Part shown: piece by piece, positions 11,643 to 22,929 of the stretch
Layout: the number at the start of each line of letters is the position of its first letter
Numbering within the stretch: position 1 is the first letter of the stretch
From: Cephalopachus bancanus
Taxonomy: Eukaryota > Chordata > Mammalia > Primates > Tarsiidae
Length of the DNA stretch: 64,000 bases
Assembly: GCA_027257055.1 (NCBI GenBank)
Contig: JAPVLO010000232.1
Coordinates: 1,488,001 to 1,552,000, forward strand
Reading direction: 5' to 3'
Translations under genes and position numbers: made by a program
The notes under the pieces: model-generated
Database searches by the model: none
What the model saw: only the letters and a program-made list of their open reading frames with translations
Told to the model about the DNA's origin: nothing

Positions 11643-11942
11643 GCCGGGCTCGGTGGCTCAGCCTGTATCCCAGCACTTTGGGAGGCCGAGGTGAGTGGAT
11701 TGCCTGAGCCCATGGGTTCGAGACCAGTCCGGGCAACTTGGCGAGACCTCGTCTCTACAATAAATCACAAAAACTAGCCAGGCGTGGTGGTGTGTGTCTA
11801 TGGTTCCACCTACTTGTAAGACTGCAGCGGAAGGATTGCCGGAGCCCAGCAAGTCGAGGCTGCGGTGGCCGGGATCATGCCACTGCACTACAGTGGGTAA
11901 CAGGGTGAGACTCTAACTCAAAAAATAAATAAAAAATAAAAT
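11643..11942 (+). mobile_element. Alu SINE, lemur type
   Basis: Full dimer with an AAATAAATAAAAAATAAAA tail, followed by ATATGGAGACA, a one-base variant of the TSD upstream. This Alu inserted first; 11340-11627 then entered its left TSD. Confidence 0.95.
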
Positions 11943-12059
11943 AAAATATGGAGACAATAACTCTCAGTTTGGAGAATGGACCAACAACCCTGTTACTTTG
12001 CCTTTTTACAGTATTCTCATCTCGAAGAAATACTAGGTATGACATTTGAAAATGTCTAC

Positions 12060-12341
12060 GGTGGCTCACACCTGTATCCTAGCACTTTGGGAGGCAGAGG
12101 TGAGAGGATTGCCTGAGCTCAGGGGTTCGAGACCAGCCTGAGCAACATGGTGAGACCTCGTCTCTACAATAAATAAAAAAAATCAGCCAGGCGTGGTGGC
12201 ATGTGCCTGTGGCTCTAGCTACTTGAAAAACTGAGGTGGAAGGCTTGCTTGAGTCCAGCAGGTCGAGGCTGAGGTGGCCGTGAGTGTGCCATTGCACTCC
12301 AGCCTGGGTGACAGAGTGAGAGCCAACTCAAAAAAAAAAAA
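12060..12341 (+). mobile_element. Alu SINE, slightly 5'-truncated
   Basis: Begins GGTGGCTCACACC, lacking the first ~8 bases. Target motif GTCTAC precedes it and recurs after the A tail (12342). Confidence 0.9.
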
Positions 12342-12470
12342 GTCTACATATATGTTTGGAAGACTGTCAACAATACTTTAATCAGAGTAATTTTAATTTT
12401 CTTTTTTGTGTGTATTTTTGTATTTCCCAAATTTTCTATAGTGAATATGTACATTTTCCAGAAACTTTAA

Positions 12471-13214
<744 letters not shown>

Positions 13215-13270
<56 letters not shown>
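13215..13270. repeat. (GT)n microsatellite
   Basis: Perfect GT run of about 28 units. It generates artefactual Val-Cys/His-Thr open frames. Confidence 0.95.
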
Positions 13271-13272
<2 letters not shown>

Positions 13273-13434
13273 AACAGCTTGAAATTAACAAATGGAAAGA
13301 CTGCTTGTGCAGTGTAGTCGTCCTGTTTTTTCCTTTCTTCCTCTTCAGCTCTTTCTGTCTCCCTCTGCAAATTCTTTCTATTTTTTTCCCTACACAATCT
13401 AGAAGACCATTGTCTTCATTTAAAATGAAAAGTA

Positions 13435-13733
13435 AGCTGGGTGCAGTGGCTCACGCCTGTCATCCCAGCACTTGGAGAGGCGGAGGCGAGAGGATTGCCT
13501 GAGCACAGGGGTTTGAGACCAGCCTGAGAACTTGACGAGACCTCGTCTCTACAATAAGTCAAAAAATTAGTTGGGACTGCAGACAGGTGTTCACGCCTGT
13601 CTGCAATCCCAACTTCTTGGGAGACTGAGGCAGAAGAATCCCCTGAGCCCAGGAGGTCGAGTCTGCAGTAATCGTGATCATGCCACTGTATTCCAGTCTG
13701 GGGGACAGAGTGGGACTCTGACTCAAAAAAAAA
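13435..13733 (+). mobile_element. Alu SINE with a fold-back mutation
   Basis: Lemur-type dimer. In the second monomer the normal start is replaced by an inverted copy of adjacent sequence (13571-13612), giving a 17-bp stem. Confidence 0.9.
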
Positions 13734-14130
13734 CCGCAATATATAAAACAAGAAAAAAATCCCCTTGGGCTGGGGTTGGGCAAACCAGGATTTCTACACA
13801 CATGTACACACACACCTCTCCCTGGTCAGGAGTGGCCTAGCCAAACCCCTGCTCCTAAATGCCTATGAGCTGGAGCTCACTGTGTGCAGCCCCTGTGACT
13901 GCTGGCCAGCTCCATGTCTCCCAGGAGTCCTTGTCCACTCCACTCACCCTCTTCTGTTTAATTCTCAGAGCTGGCACCTTCTGAGAAACTGCAGATCAGA
14001 GCAAAGTAAGGATGGCGTCCAGAAGAGACCGTTGTCCTTCCACATCGTGCACCCCAACCGTAAGATCAGAGGGCAAACTGCAGAGCTCAGAATCTAGATG
14101 AACTTGAGAGCTCAACTTCGTCAAGTGAAC

Positions 14131-14251
14131 TTTATTTTTAGAGACGAGGTATCACTACCCAGACTGGTCTCAAATTCCTGGCACCAAGAGATCCTCCCGC
14201 CTTGGCCTCCCAAAGCACTGGGGTTACAGGTCTGAGATTCTGCACCCAGCC
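14131..14251 (-). mobile_element. Alu monomer
   Basis: Antisense monomer from TTATTTTTAGAGACGAGG to CTGCACCCAGCC. Old and diverged. Confidence 0.8.
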
Positions 14252-15225
14252 AAGTTTCCTTTAAATGGTGTTTCTAGAGCTCATCTGACATCATTCAGCC
14301 TGATCTTGAACTGTCCCATTGACGGAAACCTTCCTATTTTCCCTATTTATACTAATAGATGGTAGATAGAGCACAAAAAGCATTATAATGACAATACGAA
14401 AAAGGAAAACAAAAAAGTGAAAGATTCCTAATACTGCCACCCTTTTAAAAATCAGCTATTTTTAAGTTTTGGCTTCTGGTCCAGGCCCTAGTCCCAAGTA
14501 AACATAACCCCCTCAGGTCCATGGGGAGTGCAAAATGGGCTCAACTGTTTGTCTGAAAGGCATTTAGAAGATCTTTTTGGCCCTGGTGTCCATTATACCA
14601 TAAGGGCCAGACCCAGGAAAGGAGACTTCTGTAAAGAATATTTAAGTCTCAGTGCCACAGTATTGCCCGAGTCTCTTCCTAACTCATCCCCTTTTGTTGC
14701 ACTGACATCTATACAGCAAAAGAAGATATCTGAGATTGTCTTACAGGAACCTTGTCTTGGATGATAGTCTAACATTTGCAAATACTAAATTGAGTAGTGT
14801 GTTCCCCAGCTATCTACATGTGCATATCACAGTACTCCCCTCAGACGAATTTGGGGAGTTCAGCAATATTCTGAAACAACTAGCCATGACCACACAAAGA
14901 ACAAAAATAGCAAAAGAAAAATTCTTCAAAGACAGTGGGCCCTGCCTGAAGAAATCGTCACATATCCTGACTTTCGCATTGGCTACGTGCAAAATTATTT
15001 TACAGTGAGTTGTAATGATGGAAGGAGGGTTGAGTTTTTGAAGAGCAAATTTAGAAAATCAATGAGCTAATAGAGAGGAAGGTTGTGAACTATAATTTTG
15101 GCTAAGTAAATAAAATGGAGAGGTTTTTAAAATGATTGTTATTTTAATGAATTATAAAAAAATTCAAACAACACGAAAGGATACAATTAAGAAAACAAAA
15201 AAACACCCTCCATCCCACCATCTAA
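14252..15225. other. Unique sequence with two open frames of unknown meaning
   Basis: Frames at 14528-14764 and 14736-15008 (plus) overlap and lie outside recognised repeats. Neither shows a known motif or an adequate start. Most likely chance. Confidence 0.3.
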
Positions 15226-15239
15226 AAATAGCCATCCAA

Positions 15240-15529
15240 GCCGGGCTCGGTGACTCAGCCTGTAATCCCGCGCCTTTGGGAGGCCGAGGTGAGTGAATTG
15301 CCTGAGCCCACGGGTTCGAGACCCGCCTGGGCAGCGAGACCTCATCTCTACAATAAATCAAAAAATCGGCCGGGCATGGTAGCGCATGCCTGTAATTCCG
15401 GCTACTCGGAAGGCTGAGGCAGAAGGATCGCCAGAGCCCAGCGGGTCGAGGCTGCAGTGGCCGGAAGCAGCCACTGCACTCCAGTCTGGGCGACAGAGTG
15501 AGACTCCAACTCAAAAAAATAAAAAAATT
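15240..15529 (+). mobile_element. Alu SINE, young lemur lineage
   Basis: TSD AAATAGCCATCC at 15226-15237 and 15531-15542. Has the 5-nt deletion (GGGCAGCGAGACC) and CCCGCGCCTTTGGG. Confidence 0.95.
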
Positions 15530-15542
15530 AAAATAGCCATCC

Positions 15543-16606
15543 TGAACATTAGGGGAACATCATGCTAGACATGGAAATACGAGGTAGTTTAGAATTTTTA
15601 AAAGCTACTTACACTACCCATGGTCTTATTGATGAGGGTCTAATTGTAAGAGATCCGGAAGCTGACTTTTTAAAATGTCTAGTTCATCTGAAAAGTTATG
15701 AGAAGAAGGGAATTAATTAGAATTATCAGTCTATCACAATTATAAAAATGTGAGTTCAGGACAAATTAGCAAGTATTTGTATTGCTTCCATCTATCTGTG
15801 ATATAACCTGCAATTCAGCTGCATATAAAACATATTATAATAAAATGCATTTCCCTAGCTCTTTCCAGTATTAATTTGTATACTATATTAATTTGTATGC
15901 TTTACACAGATTCTCATGACCATGTAAAATAATCAGGGTTGATGTTTAGCTGATACGTATTAGTTTGGCCGTTCTAGTTGTTTACTGTGGTCAGTTGGAC
16001 ATCTATTTTGATTGATCAGTGCCCATGCTATTTCAGTTATTAAATATTTTGAACATCACCCCTGGGATAGGAAATGAATGAAAAACCTAAAATTTTGTCT
16101 ACCACCTTAAAGTTGGAAAGACACTTCTGTTTATTTCTCGTCTGAAAGTCACAACCCCACCAACTCTTTATTCTGTAGCAAATGCTCCAGCAGAACCGCC
16201 TACTTGTGGTTCTTTGAACACACAACCTCGTGCCAATTCATCCTTCCATGTCTTGGCAATACAAACAGTTCCCCGTGGGAAGGGGGCAAGGAGATGAAGA
16301 GGGGATAGTCACTTTGCCTCTGGTCTTTGCAGAGATGAGCAGTTGGTTGGACAGCCATAGGACCCCAGGCTGCCAGGTCCAGAGATGGCGGGAATCTTGT
16401 TGTTCCAGATGTGGCGATGCTGCCTGCTCCTCCGAATAACTTCCTGCTCATCACCAAGAGCAAAAACACACAATCTCCAATCCAGACTCTTCGTCTCAGG
16501 ATTCTCCTAAACATGTTATTCTCACTCAGCCAAACCCGCTTCCCTTCAAGAAAAAGAAATCTCTTTTCACTTTGAGTAAAGGAGGACGATATAGGGAAGG
16601 CCTTTC
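15543..16606. other. Unique, AT-rich then mixed sequence
   Basis: No SINE recognised. A long minus-strand frame at 16200-16730 runs into the MITE and has no motif. Confidence 0.4.
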
Positions 16607-16608
16607 TA

Positions 16609-16840
16609 CAGAAGGGTCCAAAAACATGGATACACATGTTAAGAGATGTGGAGAGATGCTTGCCATGATCAGAAGTGTCTGGACGCTGATGGTCACCACT
16701 CTGAGCGTCTCTTGTAATTGCAGGAGTCAAATGTGCCTTGTATTCATCTTTTTGTTTTCAGCATGTGTTGAGTATTACAATTTTAATGTTTTTTTTTTTT
16801 CCTTTCCTAAAAAGTGTTTACATGTTTTTGGCACCCTCTG
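16609..16840. mobile_element. Mariner-type MITE, copy 1 (232 bp)
   Basis: Ends CAGAAGGGTCCAAAAACATG and, antisense, CAGAGGGTGCCAAAAACATG form about 27-bp inverted repeats flanked by TA on both sides (16607-16608, 16841-16842). No coding capacity. Related to 32349-32566. Confidence 0.8.
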
Positions 16841-17013
16841 TATCATATCAAGGCCCAGTTTGACTAATTATACCTCTTTTCCTGAGCATACTAGATGTTT
16901 TCCTGAGCCAAGTTTTATTCTTTTAATTTTCTTAATGTGTCGCTTTTAGCCCCACTTATTATTAAGGAAGTCCCTCCACAAGATTTCTACTCTTGGCTGA
17001 GGCGAAGCCATTA

Positions 17014-17040
17014 TTTCTTTCTTTCTTTCTTTCTTTCTTT
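17014..17040. repeat. (TTTC)n microsatellite
   Basis: Nearly seven TTTC units. Confidence 0.9.
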
Positions 17041-17041
17041 A

Positions 17042-17770
17042 TGAATAGAAGAAGTAAAGTTCCCCTCCTCCACTCCCAAACAAACTTCATTAAACTCATG
17101 TTTGGGTAAAAATTTAACTAAAAAATTTCAAACTCAAAGGGAATGTTACTATTTTATTGTTGCAGAAATCATGACCATTAGATGGTCTCCATTTTCTGCG
17201 TTAAATTTAAGGGATGTTGATGCCAATCATCCAGATGACAGATGACCTCAGAGAATGCGTATGGCGGCTCTTGCTCCCACTTACATTTGACTAATGCTCG
17301 TACAAAATCAAATGCCATTTCCTGACTCACCAACTTACACTGAGAAAATGCAGGTCAAATAGGTGGAAGAAGAAAGCCGATATTTCCCTGGTAACCATTA
17401 TATCTCAATTGAAGGCAATTATTTAATCAAAAGTACAGATTTTCCATGCAGCAATAGCTCTGTTTATCTAAGGACCGCACTTGACCATTTTTCCTGAAAT
17501 ACGTGTAAATAATTAAGCCCTATTTTTCCACTGCCATTTCCTGATGTAAAGATGTAACGTCATTTTTAATTGATCTTTCCCTGAGAGTGGCATTTAGCTG
17601 TTCTCTAACGATTAAGGCTTATGCTCTAGAACAATAGATGCAAAGTCAGTGCCTCTGCTACTTTGTTTCACTTTCATTGCATTGAAAGGGATGCCACATT
17701 GGTAGCTGAAGGAGTTAAAGCCCCACTTCAAAACACTCCTACCCTAAATTCATGACATAGCTATCTCCAA
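17042..17770. promoter_or_regulatory. Candidate conserved non-coding element
   Basis: About 730 bp without any recognised repeat in a SINE-dense window, with high-complexity AT-leaning sequence. It holds an AP-1-like TGACTCA (17323), a CRE-like TAACGTCA (17555) and several homeodomain-like TAAT cores. The regulatory role is inference only; conservation cannot be seen from one sequence. Confidence 0.2.
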
Positions 17771-18394
17771 TTTTTTTTTTTTTTTTTTTTTTGAGTCGGA
17801 GTCTCACTCTGTCGCCCAGGCTGGAGTTCAGTAGCACGCTCATGGCCATGCCAGCGTCGACCTGCTAGGATCCGGCGATCCTTCCGCCCGCCTCAGCCTT
17901 CCAAATAGCCGGAACTACAGGCGCTCGCTACCACGCCTGGCTAATTTTTTATTTACTGTAGAAATGAAGCTGGGCTCGGTGGCTCAGCCTGACATCCCCG
18001 CACTTTGGGAGGCCGAGACAAGTGGATTGCCTGAGCCCGCGGGTTCAAGACCCGCCTAGGCAACTTGGCGAGACCTCATCTTACAATAAAAATAAAAATA
18101 ATAATAATAATAATAATCAGCCGGGCGTGGTAGCACACACCTGTAATTCCAGCTACTCGGAAGGCTGAGGTGGAAGGATCGCCGGAGCCCAGCAGGTTGA
18201 GGCTGCAGTGGCCGGGAGTGGCCACTGCACTCCAGTCTGGGCGACAGAGTGAGACTCCAACTCAAAAAAAAAGAAAGAAAGAAATGAGGTCTCGCCAAGT
18301 TGCCCAGTCTGGTCTCGAACCCACAGGCTCAGGCAATCCACTTGCCTCGGCCTCCCAAAGTGCTGGGATGTCAGGCTGAGCCACTGAGCCCGGC
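17771..18394 (-). mobile_element. Alu SINE (outer), interrupted
   Basis: Antisense dimer beginning with a 22-T head. It is split at 17968/18280 by a plus-strand Alu and resumes with GAGGTCTCGCCAAGTTGCCC. Confidence 0.95.
17969..18279 (+). mobile_element. Alu SINE nested inside an Alu
   Basis: GCTGGGCTCGGTGGCTCAGCC start. (AAT)n expansion in the linker at 18096-18118. Tail AAAGAAAGAAA. TSD GAAATGA at 17961-17967 and 18281-18287. Confidence 0.95.
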
Positions 18395-18399
18395 CCCTT

Positions 18400-18600
18400 C
18401 TTTTTTAACTGTTAATTTTTTTTATTTTAAAGATGTGGGGTACAATTCAGGGTTAGGTATACACATGGTCATTATGCAGGTACCTTGTTGATGTGTGCCC
18501 CTCCTCCCTCCCTGGCAGTTTCCCACTGCCGCCAGTCTCTTTCTTATGGTATTATGATAATTGTTCAAGGTCCACTTATGAGTCGCCTCCATTTTTTAAT
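18400..18600 (-). mobile_element. Possible L1 3' fragment
   Basis: TTAGGTATACACATGG..ATGCAGGTACCTTGTTGATGTGTGCCC and a pyrimidine-rich TCCTCCCTCCCTGG resemble L1 3' ends read in reverse. Diverged; boundaries unsure. Confidence 0.4.
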
Positions 18601-18829
18601 GTTTGAAATTTCAGAGTTCACTAGCATTCACACTAATTTGGCACATTGGGCAAAGCACCCATTTGAGTAAGTGAAAATGTGAGTGCTCTGATGTCAAGAT
18701 ACACGGTTGTATCCCTTTATGGTCCAACACACAACTCCGGTAGTCTGTAGCGAAGTATTTCCAAGAGGAAGGCTGCTACTAGGACTGCTTTACGACAGGA
18801 TTCTTCTTTAAGCATTAGGCAAACAAGTG

Positions 18830-18910
18830 TTGCTGAGTTATCTGAATGTGTCCAGGTCACATTCACTGAGCAGTTACTATGTGCTTGGCATCATGCTAGA
18901 GAAATTGTGT
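18830..18910 (+). repeat. L2/MIR-type remnant
   Basis: ACTGAGCAGTTACTATGTGCTTGGCATCATGCTAG is the common L2 phrase (gagcacctactatgtgcc) in diverged form. Confidence 0.5.
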
Positions 18911-19162
18911 CCTCCTGGGCTAGCAATTCACTCTAAATTATCATTCACTTTGCCTGGTGACACTTCATCTCATGCTTTATTCAGCACCTGTCTAAATGTA
19001 CTCATTTATTCAAAAGATACTTAGCAGTTATCATAGGTTACAGGCACAGATTCAGAATGACAGGGGTCTTAGGGTGAAAGTCATTTACCATGTGGACCAA
19101 CACCAATCAATCAAGTCATTAACCCGTCAATCAGCAAGTCTTTTGTTCTAGCGAATATAGCT

Positions 19163-19752
19163 AGGTCAGGGTTTCCCAACCTTGGCACTATTGACGTTTT
19201 GGAACAGGCAGTTCTTTGTTGGAGGGGGCTGTCCTGTGCCTTTCTAGAATGTTCAGCAACAGACCTTGCCTCTCCCCATCAGGTGCCAGGAGCACCCCCA
19301 CTTCCAGTTCTTATTTTATTTTATTTTTTGAGTCAGAGTATCACTCTGTTGCCCAGGCTAGAGAGCAGTGGCATGCTCACGGCCACCGCAGCCTCGACCT
19401 GCTGGGCTTAGGCAATCCTTCCACCTCAGCCTCCCAAGTAGCTAGCACTAGGTTACCCAGGCTGGCCTCCCACTCCTGGGCTCTAGCAATCTTCTAAAAT
19501 TGCTGGGACTACAGGCATGTGCCACCATACCTCGCTAATTTTTTTATTTTTTGTAGAGATGAGGTCTTGCTATGTTGCCCAGGCTGGTCTCAAACTCCTG
19601 GGCTCAAGCAATCCTCCTGCCTTGGTCTCCCAAATTGCTGGGATTACAGTCGTGCGCCACCACGACTTCTGATAACCATACATGTCTCCAGACATTGCCA
19701 AACACCCCCAAGGGAGGGGAGGATTGCCCCTGGGTTGAGAACTACTGAGCTA
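19163..19752 (+). mobile_element. hAT/Charlie MER-type element, split by an Alu
   Basis: Left half GTTTCCCAACCTTGGCACTATTGACGTTTTGG, right half CATGTCTCCAGACATTGCCAAACACCCC...GGTTGAGAACTACTGAG. GCTAG flanks both ends. Confidence 0.85.
19311..19664 (-). mobile_element. Rearranged Alu with an extra partial monomer
   Basis: Antisense copy of about 354 bp. Between the two monomers lies an extra segment (GGTTACCCAGGCTGGCCTCCCACTCC...), a second truncated copy of monomer sequence. Inserted in the hAT element. Confidence 0.85.
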
Positions 19753-20110
19753 GTGTGTGTGTGTCCTTCTTGACTAGATTTTAAAGCCCTTGAGCACAGA
19801 GGCCCGGTCTGATTCATCACTCTACCACCTCTTCCCCACCAATTAAATTTGGTTTCTGGCACAGAAATGCTTCTTGATGAATGTTCTGAAAAGAACAAAG
19901 TATCTCTGGAATATCTCTGCTGTTGTCAGCCGGGCTCTTGGTGAACCCGAAGATGCAGAAGATGCAGGAGGTGACTGGGGTTCATCATCTAACAAACTCT
20001 TATGATCTGAATAATCATCTCTGTTGTGTACTGTATCCACGTTGGCACCAAGTGCCTACATTTGGACAGGACTTTACCACGTATGGAGTATGTTTCTCAT
20101 ATTTTATATA

Positions 20111-20232
20111 TTTGTAGAGATGGGGTCTCACCATGTTTCCCAGGGTGACCTTGAACTCCTGGGCTCAAGCAATCCTCTTGCCTCGGCCACCCAAAGTGCT
20201 GAGATTACAGGCATGAGCCCCCGCGGCCAGCC
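20111..20232 (-). mobile_element. Alu monomer
   Basis: TTGTAGAGATGGGGTCTCACC to CCCCCGCGGCCAGCC. One antisense monomer. Confidence 0.85.
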
Positions 20233-21059
20233 TTCATAACGCTCTTTGATTCAAATATAACACTAATCACTTTGGCTACCACTGTTTATAATTTGAGCTC
20301 CCAAATCTGAGAGCTGTATTTTTAGGCAGGAGTGGGAGGTATTTTGATTTCAGTGGCACTGCCTTTATTTATTAAAAGGAAGTCTTAGGATTGGCTTAAT
20401 AATCTTGCATTTAGATTCTTTTTTGGCATGTTAGAAGTAGAACATCTAAGAGACCCTTCAGTGATCTAAGTAATTCTGGTTTGCGTGGATTCCTGGAAAT
20501 TGCCAGAGGGCTTTGAGGGAGGAGGGGGGGAGAAAGAGTGAGGAAATGTTCCCTGTGGGCAAATGGAGAAAACAAAAATATTTTTGAGCTACAGTGGCTT
20601 CTCAGGAAAGGAGGGCTGGCCACAGCGGCTGCATCTGCGCGAGGGAATTTCCACATTTGGGAAAACATGGTCATAATTAATGACTCAGGGAAAGCCAAGA
20701 AAGTGGGCCATGTTGGAAAAATAGGATCCTCCATGGCCAAGTCATTGTCAACTGATTGGGCCAGAAAATTGAATTGTTCTAGAAAGAGGTTTTATGTGTG
20801 GCTCTCTGCCCGTGGGGCCTTCCTTCCGTGGGTCCAGTAAGTGTCCCTGCTCCTGCCTGGGAAGGCCACTTCTCACAGCCCCTCCCGCTCTGTCCTCGCC
20901 CTGCCCTGCCAGAGTGTTTGCTGTTGACTTCTGGCCTGAGCACTGGCTTGTGGACTTCTGCTTTGAACATGATTCCTGGGTCTTGCCAGCAGGGCTGTTA
21001 GCATCCATCAGAACAGAGATGATGATCCGAATGACGCCGCCATCCGTTACTGAGGGTCA
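20233..21059. other. Unique sequence
   Basis: No repeat recognised. 20800-21010 has overlapping open frames on both strands without motifs. Confidence 0.4.
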
Positions 21060-21190
21060 CGTCACATCTCAGGCCTTGTGCTAAGACCGTGAAGACCCAT
21101 CCTGATTTAGAAGTGAGAGAACCGAGCCTCTGGGCATTTAACCACAGGCCGAGGCCACAGAGCTTTTAGCTCCTGAGCTATATTTCATCT
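21060..21190 (-). repeat. MIR SINE remnant
   Basis: CAGGCCTTGTGCTAAGACC, GAAGTGAGAGAACCGAGCCTC and CCGAGGCCACAGAGC follow antisense MIR order. Confidence 0.5.
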
Positions 21191-21616
21191 CCCTCTCCTG
21201 TACACAAAGTCTGCCTTCTAAATTGGAATGTCCCCTCCCTGCCTGTAACCTCTTACTTACTTAACTGCCACCTTCCTGTTCTTCAGGTCACTTTGTTTAA
21301 ACTAGATCTGGTCTTGGATTGTGCTCACCAGAGGATCCTCTGGGTACTGACCCTTCTCAAGAAGAGAAATCCGGACTAGCAGGCTCAGCACTATTCATGG
21401 CTCAGTTTACTTAGAGAAAGATGATGTGGTTAGAACATTCTTGCCCTGCATTTGGGTTTTATCTCAGGGATCAGTTTTATTAAAACAGGTATGATCATCT
21501 TCTCTCATTACTTTCTCAAGATCAGAAAGAGCTTGCCCAATTTCAACAAATTTTCCATGGCGAAGCTCAAGTTTTTTAGAAGGGAAAATATAGCTAAGGA
21601 AAAAAAAAAAAATCCT

Positions 21617-21905
21617 GGCCAGGCACAGTGGCTCACAACTGTCATCCCAGCACTTTGGAAAGCCAAGGTGTAAGGATTGCCTGAGCCCAGGACTTCAAGA
21701 CCAACCTGGGCAAAACGTTGAGACTTCATTTCTACAATAAATTAGCCGGGCATGGTGGCACACACCGCTAGTCCCAGTTACTTGGGAGGCTAAGGCGGAA
21801 GGATTTCCTGAGCCCAGGAGGTCGAGGCTGCAGTAGCCATAATGGTGCCACTGTACTTCGGCCTGAGAGCTACAAAGCGAGACTCCAACTCAAAAAAAAA
21901 AAAAA
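21617..21905 (+). mobile_element. Alu SINE, lemur type, older
   Basis: GGCCAGGCACAGTGGCTCAC start, CTACAATAAATTAGCCGGGC linker, CCAACTC plus poly-A end. Confidence 0.9.
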
Positions 21906-22491
21906 GCCTCTGTGTGGCAGGTGGATGTAGTATCTGGTATCCAGTAGAGCTCAATAAAACGCAGCACATTGTTTTGTGTGCTGAAAAAGCTTCAGGTTAA
22001 ATCACGTCCCCCTGAGGCAGCAATTCCATGTTCTAAACCCAGATGACATTCATGTCCTCTCAAGTTAGCCCTGCCCTGCAACTGCAGCAAATGAGAAAAC
22101 AAGCCTAACTGGGATTTAAGAATCTAATTGCCCTGGATTGAACCTCAGAGGTATTATAATTAATTATTTAAAATCACGGCATTTGGAAGTAATTGAATGT
22201 ATTTCTTTTCTGTTGAAATTAAAATATATTCATTAAATCTTGTTCATATTTCTTTTCCGAGTGCTTCCTGGACAGAGCCAGCCATTGTTACCTTTATGTA
22301 GTGATGAGAAAACTGCAGGGATGTATTCGTCTTCTGCTCCGTGTGACAAATGACCACCCGCTGAGGAGGTTAGAACAGCACTCCATGGCTCCTGTAGGCT
22401 TTGTGGTTCTACGGGTCAAAAGCCCCGGCAGGCTTGCCTGGGTTCTCAGCTTAGGGTCCATGACGGCATAACACAAGGTACTGATCAGGTG
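21906..22491. other. Mostly unique, with an old repeat at about 22315-22475
   Basis: 22340-22475 (AGGTTAGAACAGCACTCCATGG..GTTCTCAGCTTAGGGTCC) looks like a diverged old interspersed repeat. The rest shows nothing recognisable. Confidence 0.35.
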
Positions 22492-22651
22492 ACTCCTCGT
22501 CTCTATAAATCAAAAAATTAGCTGGGCGTGGTGGCACACACCTGTAGTTCCAGCTACTTGGAAGACTGAGGCAGAAGGATCAGCCGTGAGGGCGCCACTG
22601 CACTCCAGCCTGGGCAACAGAGTGAGACTCCAACTCAAAAAATAATAATAA
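22492..22651 (+). mobile_element. 5'-truncated Alu (right part)
   Basis: Starts in the linker (CTCCTCGTCTCTATAAATCAAAAAATTAGC) and ends CCAACTCAAAAAATAATAATAAT. Confidence 0.85.
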
Positions 22652-22655
22652 TGTT

Positions 22656-22929
22656 GCCTAGGCTGAGTGTGATAGTGCACACCTGTAATCACTTGAGCGC
22701 AGGTTCAAGACCAGCCTGGGCAACATAGTGAGACCTGGTCTCTACAAAAAAAAATACAAAAAGAAAAAATTAGCCAAGCATGGTGGTGCACACCTGTAGT
22801 CCTAGCTACTCAGGGGCTGAGGTGGTAGGATCCTGAGCCCAGGAAGTTGAGACTGCAGTGAGCCAGGATCATGCCACTGCCCTCCAACCTGGGTCACAGA
22901 GTGGAGCCTGTCTCAAAACAAAAACAAAA
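22656..22929 (+). mobile_element. Alu SINE with internal deletions
   Basis: GGCTGAGTGTGATAGTGCACACC; part of the first monomer is missing. A-rich tail of CAAAA units. Confidence 0.85.

Noticed and set aside
11279..11713. 144-residue minus-strand open frame (and similar frames of 70-210 residues through the window)
   Set aside because: It is the antisense reading of Alu monomers; the same peptide phrases recur at every Alu, so these are repeat artefacts.
16200..16730. 176-residue minus frame
   Set aside because: Spans the edge of the mariner MITE and unique DNA; no motif, and the MITE portion is non-coding.
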